Assembly (NCBI RefSeq): GCF_018734325.1
Contig: NZ_CP073754.1
Location: 1,922,001 to 1,986,000 of the forward strand
From: Methylomonas paludis
Lineage (GTDB): Bacteria > Pseudomonadota > Gammaproteobacteria > Methylococcales > Methylomonadaceae
Direction: 5' to 3'
Length of the DNA: 64,000 bases
Shown here piece by piece: positions 57,320-64,000 of this stretch. Position 1 is the stretch's first letter, and each line of letters begins with the position of its first letter. The position numbers were made by a program, and so were the translations under genes. Below the pieces are notes generated by a model that was not told the origin of the DNA, made no database searches, and saw only the letters and a program-made list of their open reading frames with translations.

Positions 57320-57343
57320 GTTACGATTTGACAAATACGTTAC
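57320..57343. promoter_or_regulatory. TetR-type operator 2
   Basis: GTTACGATTTGACAAATACGTTAC resembles operator 1 in arms and spacing (about 19 of 24 positions). It overlaps the -35 box of the adaptor promoter. A further half-site TTCGTTAC follows at 57361-57368. Confidence 0.7.
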
Positions 57344-57356
57344 TTGTATCTGATAA
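57328..57356 (+). promoter_or_regulatory. Predicted promoter of the adaptor-pump operon
   Basis: A perfect -35 TTGACA at 57328-57333, a 17-nt spacer and a -10 TGATAA at 57351-57356 (with GATAAT one base on). The -35 lies inside operator 2. The start would be near 57363, leaving a short leader to the ATG at 57390. Confidence 0.75.
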
Positions 57357-57389
57357 TAAATTCGTTACTTTTTTTGCGGAGCAATAACT

Positions 57390-58481
57390 ATGAAAACGTG
57401 TTGCAACTTAGCAAACCGGAGTATTCCGGTTTTAATGCTGACTCTGGTCATGGGCTGCTCCCAGCCTCCGGCCAGTGATGCCCGGCTTGAACCGCCGTTG
57501 GTGGTTGTGTCAAAAGCCACTTGGTCTGGTGGAGAGGATACTGTGTACACCGGTGTGGTGAAGGCTCGGGTAGAAAGCAATATCGGTTTTCGGGTTGCCG
57601 GAAAAGTGATCGAACGCAAAGTGGATGTGGGGCAGGCGGTACGCAAGGGCCAGGTATTGATGCGCCTGGACCGTAATGATTTGCTGCTTAACTATTCTGC
57701 ACAGGCAGCCGCAGTGGCAACGGCCAAGGCAAAATATACCCAGGCTGTTGCCGATGAAGCGCGTCTCAATGGCTTAAGCGAACAGGGCGCAATTTCTGCT
57801 CAAGCTTATGATGCGGTCAAAGCCGGGCTGGATGCTGCCGCAGCCAGCCTTGAAGCCGCAAAGGCGCAAGCCAACATCGCTAAAAATGCGGATTCCTATG
57901 CCGAGCTTGTTGCTGATGCTGACGGCATTGTTGTTGGCGTATTTGTTGAGCCAGGACAAGTAGTGGCCTCAGGCCAAGCCGTGGTTCGTGTTGCCAAAAA
58001 TGGTCCACGTGAGGCAGAAGTGTATCTACCGGAGAGTGTCAGACCTGCGATTGGTAGCGAAGCAACGGCCCAGATCTATAGTGAACAGTCAAAAAAATAC
58101 CGGGTGCACTTACGAGAGTTGAGCAAAGCAGCTGATCCAGCCTCCCGCACTTTTACAGCCAGATATGTGATTCCTGATTCGCCTGCTATTCCCTTGGGTT
58201 CTACTGTTTCCGTCGAGTTAAATAGTGTAGGTGAACCGCTGCTACAAATCCCTTTATCAGCTATTTATGATGACGGACAAACAGTGGGCATTTGGATCGT
58301 CAATCCTGATAATTTCGCTGTATCCCTGCGGAAAGTCAGTGTCAAACAAGTCTCTGCGGAATTTGTATTCGTGACAGGTGAGGTCAGCCAAGCAGAGCAG
58401 ATAGTTGCGCTGGGGGCACATCTTCTCCATGAAGGCCAACGGGTAAGAGTGGCTGACAGCAGCAAGGTGGTGCTCAAATGA
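57390..58481 (+). CDS. RND efflux periplasmic adaptor (membrane fusion protein)
   Basis: Lipid-anchored adaptor linking pump and outer channel. The 363-residue protein has a lipobox VMGC (cysteine 23), the biotinyl-lipoyl-like halves GFRVAGKVIERKVDVGQAVRKG and ADGIVVGVFVEPGQVVASG, an alanine-rich helical hairpin in between and a beta-barrel domain after. GGAG lies 8 nt before the ATG. Its TGA overlaps the pump ATG by 4 bp. Confidence 0.94.
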   Translation: MKTCCNLANRSIPVLMLTLVMGCSQPPASDARLEPPLVVVSKATWSGGEDTVYTGVVKARVESNIGFRVAGKVIERKVDVGQAVRKGQVLMRLDRNDLLLNYSAQAAAVATAKAKYTQAVADEARLNGLSEQGAISAQAYDAVKAGLDAAAASLEAAKAQANIAKNADSYAELVADADGIVVGVFVEPGQVVASGQAVVRVAKNGPREAEVYLPESVRPAIGSEATAQIYSEQSKKYRVHLRELSKAADPASRTFTARYVIPDSPAIPLGSTVSVELNSVGEPLLQIPLSAIYDDGQTVGIWIVNPDNFAVSLRKVSVKQVSAEFVFVTGEVSQAEQIVALGAHLLHEGQRVRVADSSKVVLK

Positions 58482-61400
58482 ACGGTTTTAACTTATCCGC
58501 ATTCGCCGTCAAAGAACGGGCAATTACGCTTTTCCTGATCATGGTCATCACAGGGGCTGGCATATACGCTTTTCTCAATCTTGGCCGCGCCGAGGATCCA
58601 CCCTTTACCATTAAACAAATGGTCATTAGCGCGGCTTGGCCTGGTGCGACAGCCCAGGAAATGCAAGATCTTGTCGCAGAACCCTATGAGAAGCGCTTGC
58701 AGGAATTACGCTGGTACGATCGCGTCGAAACCATGACGCGTCCCGGCCTGGCTTTGATGACACTGACACTGAAAGATAACATTCCGCCTGGCGATGTTCC
58801 TGAGCAGTTCTATCAGGCCAGAAAGAAACTGGGTGATGAAGCGTACAAGCTTCCGCAGGGAACACTTGGGCCATTTATCAATGATGAATATTCCGATGTC
58901 ACTTTTGCCTTGTATGCGCTGCAGGCTGACGGACTTGCATTACCATTACTGACGCGAGAAGCAGAAAATATCCGGCAAAAACTGCTCCATGTACCTGGCG
59001 TAAAAAAGGTCGACCTATTTGGGGAGCGTCCGGAGCGCATTTTCGTGGAAATATCCAATGAGCGGTTAGCCAATCTTGGCGTGAGTGCATACCAGATTCT
59101 CGAGGCGCTGCACAAGCAAAATGCCCTAACGCCAGCGGGATCGATCGAAACCTCCGGCCCCCAATTGTTTGTTCGTCTTGATGGCGCTTATGATAGTCTC
59201 GATAAAATTCGCAATACCCCGATAGTCGCCGCCAGACAATCTTTCAAGCTTGCCGATATTGCTGAAGTCAAAAGAGGTTACGAGGATCCCGCCACTTTTA
59301 TTATTCGGCATGATGGCAAGCCGGCATTAGTGCTGGGTGTGGTGATGCAGGAGGGCTGGAACGGTCTCAAACTGGGTAAGGCGCTGGAGACGGAAGAAAG
59401 CAAAATAAGCAGCGAACTGGCGCTGGGCTACCAATTTAAGCAGATATCCGATCAGGCTGTGAACATCAAAGAATCGGTTGATGAATTCATGCTTAAGTTC
59501 TTTGTAGCCCTGGGTGTCGTGATGCTGGTCAGCCTGCTGAGTATGGGGTGGCGGGTGGGTATTGTTGTCGCGGCTGCTGTTCCCCTAACACTGGCCGCTG
59601 TGCTAGTGGTGATGATGATCACCGATCGTGCCTTTGATCGGATCACCTTGGGTGCATTGATTATTTCGCTCGGATTGCTGGTAGATGATGCCATCATTGC
59701 CATCGAGATCATGGTAGTCAAAATGGAAGAAGGTCTTGATCGTATCAAAGCGGCCGCCTATGCCTGGAGCAGTACGGCTGCGCCCATGCTAACCGGAACA
59801 TTGATCACGGTGATTGGCTTCACGCCAGTCGGTTTTGCCAAGTCCACTGCCGGAGAATATGCCGGCAATATATTCTGGATCGTGGGATTCGCATTACTGA
59901 CCTCCTGGTTGGTGGCAGTCTTCTTTACCCCGTACCTAGGCGTCAAGCTACTGCCTGTCATCGAGCCGGTCAAGGGTGGGCATGAGGCCATTTACGCCAC
60001 CCCGAATTACCGCCGTTTTCGCGATCTTGTCATCTGGTCTGTGATCAATAAGAAAAAAGTGGCTACAGCTGTTCTGCTGTCTTTTTTTGCCGCCATCGTC
60101 GGCATGGGGAGCGTGAAGCAACAGTTTTTCCCCAGTTCGGATCGCCCGGAAATGCTGGTGGAAATTCAGATGCCCTATGGTACAAATATTGATGCCACCA
60201 GTGCTGCTAGCGCCAAAGTGGAGCAATGGTTGAAGCAACAACCCGAATCCAAGGTCGTGACCAGTTATATTGGCCAGGGCGCACCGAGATTTTTTCTGGC
60301 ATTTTCTCCAGAATTGCCCGACCCTTCCTTTGCCAAAATTATTGTCCTAACGCCCGATCAGGACGCTCGGGAAAAACTAAAGTCACGTTTACGAGAATCC
60401 GTACAGAATGGACTGGCGCCGGAAGCAAAAGTCCGGGCTACTCAGCTGGTATTTGGACCACCGTCACCGTTTCCAGTTGCGTTCCGGGTCATGGGTTCTG
60501 ATGCCGATAAAGTCAGATCCATCAGTAACGAAGTGGCAGATCTGATGCGGAAAAACCCCAACATGCGCCAAGTCAATCAGGATTGGGGGAATCTCCAGCC
60601 CACCCTGCATTTTGTTTTGGATCAGGAGCGGCTGAAAGTGATCGGCATGACACCAACCGCTGTAGCTGAACAATTGCAATTCCTGCTGACCGGTGTACCC
60701 GTTACCCAAGTTCGGGAAAATATACGGACGGTGGATATTATTGCCAGAAGTGCAGGTGAGCAACGCCTCGACCCCGCACGTATTACAGATTTCAACTTGA
60801 CCAATAACGAGGGGAAGATCATTCCGCTAAGACAAGTCGGATCGATTGAATTGCTACCCGAAGAGCCCTTAATCAGGCGTCGTGATCGCTATGTAACCAT
60901 GACAGTACGTGGGGACATTGATGAAACCCTGCAACCGCCACAAGTTTCAACGGAAGTCTGGCAGGCATTAGCTCCCATCATTCAAGCGCTGCCGTCCGAT
61001 TACAAGATCGAAATGGCTGGCTCCATAGAAGAGGCAGAAAAAGCCAATAAGGCCTTGCTGCCGATCTTTCCGATTATGCTGGCCCTGACCTTAACCGTGA
61101 TTATCTTTCAGGTTAGATCATTTTCAGCCATGATCATGGTGTTTCTGACCGGGCCGCTGGGCTTGGTGGGCACGGTACCGGTGTTGCTGTTATTTAACCA
61201 GCCCTTTGGATTTAATGCGATTCTTGGATTAATCGGTCTGTCGGGAATACTAATGCGCAATACCTTGATTCTGATTGATCAAATCAAACAGAACCAGAAT
61301 AAAGGTCTGGATGATTTCAATGCCGTGGTCGAAGCAACGGTGCAACGGGCGCGGCCCGTGGTACTGACAGCGCTGGCCGCGATACTGGCCTTTATCCCAC

Positions 61401-61540
61401 TGACCTCTTCCGTATTCTGGGGATCCATGGCCTATACGTTGATAGGGGGAACAGCCGTGGGTACGGTGCTGACATTATTGTTTTTGCCCAGTCTTTATGC
61501 GATATGGTTTAAAGTCAAAAACACATTGCCAAAAAAATGA
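58478..61540 (+). CDS. RND efflux pump permease, AcrB/HAE1-like
   Basis: Proton-driven inner-membrane transporter of 1020 residues. It has twelve predicted helices with two large periplasmic loops, the proton-relay aspartate pair in SLGLLVDDAIIAIE (near residue 400), the helix 6 GEYAGNIFWIVGF segment, and a second-half GLSGILMRNTLILIDQI. Slightly shorter than AcrB; closer to the divergent group that includes TriC/VexF-like pumps, though the substrate cannot be inferred. Coupled to the adaptor gene by an ATGA overlap, the last gene before the right direct repeat. Confidence 0.95.
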   Translation: MNGFNLSAFAVKERAITLFLIMVITGAGIYAFLNLGRAEDPPFTIKQMVISAAWPGATAQEMQDLVAEPYEKRLQELRWYDRVETMTRPGLALMTLTLKDNIPPGDVPEQFYQARKKLGDEAYKLPQGTLGPFINDEYSDVTFALYALQADGLALPLLTREAENIRQKLLHVPGVKKVDLFGERPERIFVEISNERLANLGVSAYQILEALHKQNALTPAGSIETSGPQLFVRLDGAYDSLDKIRNTPIVAARQSFKLADIAEVKRGYEDPATFIIRHDGKPALVLGVVMQEGWNGLKLGKALETEESKISSELALGYQFKQISDQAVNIKESVDEFMLKFFVALGVVMLVSLLSMGWRVGIVVAAAVPLTLAAVLVVMMITDRAFDRITLGALIISLGLLVDDAIIAIEIMVVKMEEGLDRIKAAAYAWSSTAAPMLTGTLITVIGFTPVGFAKSTAGEYAGNIFWIVGFALLTSWLVAVFFTPYLGVKLLPVIEPVKGGHEAIYATPNYRRFRDLVIWSVINKKKVATAVLLSFFAAIVGMGSVKQQFFPSSDRPEMLVEIQMPYGTNIDATSAASAKVEQWLKQQPESKVVTSYIGQGAPRFFLAFSPELPDPSFAKIIVLTPDQDAREKLKSRLRESVQNGLAPEAKVRATQLVFGPPSPFPVAFRVMGSDADKVRSISNEVADLMRKNPNMRQVNQDWGNLQPTLHFVLDQERLKVIGMTPTAVAEQLQFLLTGVPVTQVRENIRTVDIIARSAGEQRLDPARITDFNLTNNEGKIIPLRQVGSIELLPEEPLIRRRDRYVTMTVRGDIDETLQPPQVSTEVWQALAPIIQALPSDYKIEMAGSIEEAEKANKALLPIFPIMLALTLTVIIFQVRSFSAMIMVFLTGPLGLVGTVPVLLLFNQPFGFNAILGLIGLSGILMRNTLILIDQIKQNQNKGLDDFNAVVEATVQRARPVVLTALAAILAFIPLTSSVFWGSMAYTLIGGTAVGTVLTLLFLPSLYAIWFKVKNTLPKK

Positions 61541-61549
61541 ATGTTGGGG

Positions 61550-61598
61550 AATCTCTGAAAAACGAACCTATCGAGCGGCAGTTAGTCTAAAAATTGGT
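61550..61598. repeat. Right copy of the direct repeat flanking the efflux module
   Basis: AATCTCTGAAAAACGAACCT continuing ATCGAGCGGCAGTTAGTC and TAAAAATTGGT; same orientation as the copy at 54855-54902 and differing at only a few positions with one extra A. It begins 9 bp after the pump stop codon, so the repeat pair bounds a 6.6-kb block containing exactly the four efflux genes. Confidence 0.75.
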
Positions 61599-61959
61599 CT
61601 AATATTTCAATATACAACTGATTTTTATAAAATGAGCCAATTTAACCCGAAAATAAGCTGTATTTCCGGGTTATTTCCAATTTTGGACTCAATTAGGCAT
61701 CGGCGTTCATAGTATCCCCACGAATGAAGTTGGCAATTGGTGCTTTCATCCGGCACAGTAATCAGGCGGATGCTGCAAAAAAAAACATCTCAGGGCATGA
61801 CCGTCGGGTTAAGCCTTAGTGCGTAAGCTTTTGCAGCAGGTCACCAAGCCGTAAACAAATACTCAGCGCCGCTGAAGATGGCACACTAACATTTACGCTG
61901 CCGGCCTTATCAAAAAACTGATTTGCACTATTAAATCACCATTTTCAGTCCGGGTATCA
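61599..61959. other. Gene-free stretch between the efflux module and dnaQ
   Basis: No supported gene. A hairpin at 61644-61672 is described separately. The rest has an A-tract (GCAAAAAAAAACATC near 61774) and mixed sequence. A 71-codon frame at 61497-61712 starts inside the pump gene and is rejected. The stretch right of the repeat may include a remnant of an insertion sequence, but I cannot identify it. Confidence 0.4.
61644..61672 (+). terminator. Likely terminator of the adaptor-pump operon
   Basis: AACCCGAAAAT (61644-61654) pairs with ATTTCCGGGTT (61662-61672), 10 of 11 positions, around AAGCTGT, followed by the moderately T-rich ATTTCCAATTTTGG. It lies about 100 bp after the pump stop. 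Confidence 0.5.
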
Positions 61960-62685
61960 CTACTCGCCACTTAACCACAAACACTTATCGCCACTGACCT
62001 TATGAATTTTGGCCAGCCGCTGTTCATGCTCGGCCAATTCCGCTGCGCTGCAGGCAATGACTTTCAAAGCCGGTCGGTCGGCTGATAAGCGCTCGATAGG
62101 TTGTTGAGTACCGTTCAAGAGATGATTAACATCATCCAGCAGTGAAATCTGGCCGCCGGTCATGGTTAGATACACGTCGGCCAGAATTTCCGCGTCCAAT
62201 AAAGCGCCGTGGAGTTCGCGCTGGCTATTGTCCACGCCGTAGCGCTTGCATAAGGCATCCAGGCTGTTGCGTGCGCCTGGGTGCATGCGGCGGGCGTAGG
62301 CCAAGGTGTCAAACACGCTGCTGTTGCTTTCTATGCGCCGGGTTTCATCAGCCAGCATGGCCAGTTCGTGATTTAGAAAGCCGACGTCAAACGGGGCATT
62401 GTGGATAATCAGTTCGGCACCGGCGGTAAAAGCCAAAAAGTCAGCAACCACTTCACGAAATTTGGGCTTATCCTGCAAAAACTCATTGGTAATACCATGT
62501 ACTTCAATGGCTCCAGCGTCGATTTCCCGTTCCGGATTTAAATACACGTGAAAGCGGTTTTGGGTCAGGCGGCGGTTAATCAGTTCTACACAGCCTATCT
62601 CGATAATTCTATGACCTTCTTTTGGGTTTAAGCCGGTGGTCTCGGTATCCAGCACCACTTGGCGATGATTTCCTGGATTAAACAT
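61960..62685 (-). CDS. dnaQ: DNA polymerase III epsilon subunit
   Basis: Proofreading 3' to 5' exonuclease of the replicative polymerase. The 241-residue protein has exonuclease motif I VLDTETTGLN (acidic residues D13, E15), motif II HNAPFDVGFLNHEL and motif III HGALLDAEILADVY, the DEDDh pattern. The C-terminal part would carry the alpha-binding segment. It starts 14 bp after the ppk stop on the same strand; rnhA, often next to dnaQ, is not present here. Confidence 0.96.
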   Translation of the reverse strand: MFNPGNHRQVVLDTETTGLNPKEGHRIIEIGCVELINRRLTQNRFHVYLNPEREIDAGAIEVHGITNEFLQDKPKFREVVADFLAFTAGAELIIHNAPFDVGFLNHELAMLADETRRIESNSSVFDTLAYARRMHPGARNSLDALCKRYGVDNSQRELHGALLDAEILADVYLTMTGGQISLLDDVNHLLNGTQQPIERLSADRPALKVIACSAAELAEHEQRLAKIHKVSGDKCLWLSGE

Positions 62686-62699
62686 AGCAATGCCTGCCT

Positions 62700-64000
62700 T
62701 CAGCTAAATGATTTCAGGAGTTCGGCCTGAGCCTGGTATAAGGGTTTATCCCCGGGCAGAATCTTGTGGTATTGACCATCCTGCTGCAACAACCAGGATT
62801 GGGAATTATCCTTCAGATAACGTTGTAAATCGGTCAGAATACGATCGCTGAGTTTTTTGTCGATAATCGGAAAACTGATTTCCACGCGCCTGAACATATT
62901 GCGGTTCATCAGATCGGCACTGGCGGCAAATACTGCCCAATCGCCGCCGTTCATAAAGGCGTAAATCCGGTTATGTTCCAAAAACCGGCCAATGATGGAG
63001 CGGACTTCTATATTCTCCGATACGCCGGGCACGCCGGGCCGTAAACAGCAAATACCCCGCACTATCAGTTTAACTTCAACACCTGCCTGCGAAGCCCGGT
63101 ATAAAGCCCGTATCGCTTGCTCTTCGACTACCGCATTGACTTTAATAATGATTTTGGCCGGCTTGCCTTTTTTGGCGTGATCTATTTCCCGCTCTATCAT
63201 TTTCAGCAAACCATGATGCAAGGTAAACGGCGATTGTAACAAGCGGTTAAGTTTGCTTACCTTACCCAGACTGGTCAGTTGCATAAATACCCGCCGCACA
63301 TCCTCGCCCAGTTCTTTATCACAGGAAAACAAACCATAATCGGTATATAAACGCGCGGTTTTCGGGTGGTAATTACCGGTACTTAAATGCACATAATTGC
63401 GTAACTGATTACCTTCTTTACGCAACACCAAACACATTTTGGCATGGGTCTTATAACCCACCACCCCATAGACCACATGGGCGGCGGCTTCCTGTAATTT
63501 GGCGGCCAGACCGATATTATCCTTCTCATCAAATCGAGCCAGTAACTCTATTACTACGGTGACTTCCTTACCTGCTTTAGCGGCATTGATCAAGGCCGCC
63601 ACTACCGGGGAATCGACCCCGGTGCGATACAGGGTCTGTTTAATGGCTATCACATCCGGATCTTTGGCGGCCTGGCGAATAAAATCCACTACCGGGGTAA
63701 ACGACTGAAACGGATGATGCAGTAAGATGTCTTGTTTACGAATACTGGCAAAATAATCTTTATTACGGCCAAAAGCGCTAGGCACATTGGATTTAAACGG
63801 GGGGAACTTCAAATCCGGCCGTTCTACCAGACTGTAAACTGCCTGGGCGCGACTTAAATTAACCGGGCCGTTGACCATAAATAAACGGTCATAAGTCAGT
63901 TCAAACCGGGCCAGTAAAAAATTCACGGTTTCTTCCGGACAATTGGCGTCAATTTCCATCCGCACTTCGTCACCGTAATTACGCATGGCCAGTTCACCTT
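62700..64000 (-). CDS. ppk: Polyphosphate kinase 1 (5' end outside window)
   Basis: Membrane-associated enzyme making polyphosphate from ATP through a phosphohistidine. The C-terminal 433 residues are visible; the frame continues past the right edge (GELAMRNYGDEVRMEI). Seen are the first phospholipase-D-like domain with KQTLYRTG and the autophosphorylated histidine in GYKTHAKMCLV, TGNYHPKTARLYTDYGLFS, and the second with IVRGICCLRPGVPG and the conserved histidine of FLEHNRIYAF. The N-terminal tunnel domain is outside the window. Probably cotranscribed with dnaQ. Confidence 0.96.
   Translation of the reverse strand, partial: GELAMRNYGDEVRMEIDANCPEETVNFLLARFELTYDRLFMVNGPVNLSRAQAVYSLVERPDLKFPPFKSNVPSAFGRNKDYFASIRKQDILLHHPFQSFTPVVDFIRQAAKDPDVIAIKQTLYRTGVDSPVVAALINAAKAGKEVTVVIELLARFDEKDNIGLAAKLQEAAAHVVYGVVGYKTHAKMCLVLRKEGNQLRNYVHLSTGNYHPKTARLYTDYGLFSCDKELGEDVRRVFMQLTSLGKVSKLNRLLQSPFTLHHGLLKMIEREIDHAKKGKPAKIIIKVNAVVEEQAIRALYRASQAGVEVKLIVRGICCLRPGVPGVSENIEVRSIIGRFLEHNRIYAFMNGGDWAVFAASADLMNRNMFRRVEISFPIIDKKLSDRILTDLQRYLKDNSQSWLLQQDGQYHKILPGDKPLYQAQAELLKSFS

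Noticed and set aside
61497-61712. 71-codon frame after the pump gene, considered as a transposase remnant
   Set aside because: It starts inside the pump gene, and I cannot match it to any transposase; the right-hand direct repeat and a hairpin explain most of it.

Overview
The window looks like chromosomal DNA of a gammaproteobacterium, most likely a Methylococcales-type methanotroph. The housekeeping gene order is gammaproteobacterial (ndk-rlmN-hisS-yfgM-bamB-der, nudJ-mnmA-purB, clpS-clpA-infA). It carries an MfnB-type furan phosphate synthase beside a DUF447 gene, a pairing expected in organisms with methanofuran/tetrahydromethanopterin C1 chemistry. It also has two proteins with PEP-CTERM-like sorting tails. 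The taxon is an inference: no rRNA or tRNA gene and no methane monooxygenase is visible.

Layout. 1-9.1 kb (+): the end of secD, a 131-bp tandem array where secF would be expected, then ndk, rlmN, hisS, yfgM, bamB, der and tpx. 9.1-18.9 kb: a WecG-type glycosyltransferase, mtfA, two small membrane proteins, a repeat-rich stretch, a methyltransferase, purC, an unannotated 53-residue gene, yigZ and a NitT/TauT-type ABC transporter. 18.4-24.3 kb (-): a small exported protein, then a tightly overlapping operon DUF447-mfnB-AEC transporter-cinA-like-uup. 25.1-33 kb: an sbcC gene without sbcD, a lipoprotein, rpoS, grxD, rnt and mlaA. 33.2-47 kb: mtaB with a spmA-spmB fusion, purB, mnmA-nudJ, clpS-clpA, infA, a ModE-like regulator, a low-molecular-weight phosphatase, a dienelactone hydrolase and ppc. 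47-54.6 kb: the cytochrome bd operon cydP-cydA-cydB-cydX, a persulfide dioxygenase/TauE pair, a secreted cyclophilin, pdxJ and a PEP-CTERM protein. 54.8-61.6 kb: a self-contained RND efflux module (outer membrane factor, divergent TetR, adaptor, pump) with matching operators at its two main promoters. 61.9-64 kb (-): dnaQ and the 3' part of ppk.

Most of the window is compact core genome. The unusual material lies between genes. There is a family of short elements with terminal inverted repeats (a triple tandem array and a solo copy), several dispersed palindromic modules, and three apparent gene remnants (DUF1640-like, flavin-reductase-like, SDR-like). A near-identical 48-bp direct repeat flanks the efflux module, and its left copy abuts a truncated reading frame. 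No CRISPR array, intact insertion sequence or prophage was seen. I did not find a clearly new defence or biosynthetic system. The best candidates for new biology are the repeat family, the 53-residue membrane protein gene, the mfnB-centred operon and the repeat-bounded efflux module.
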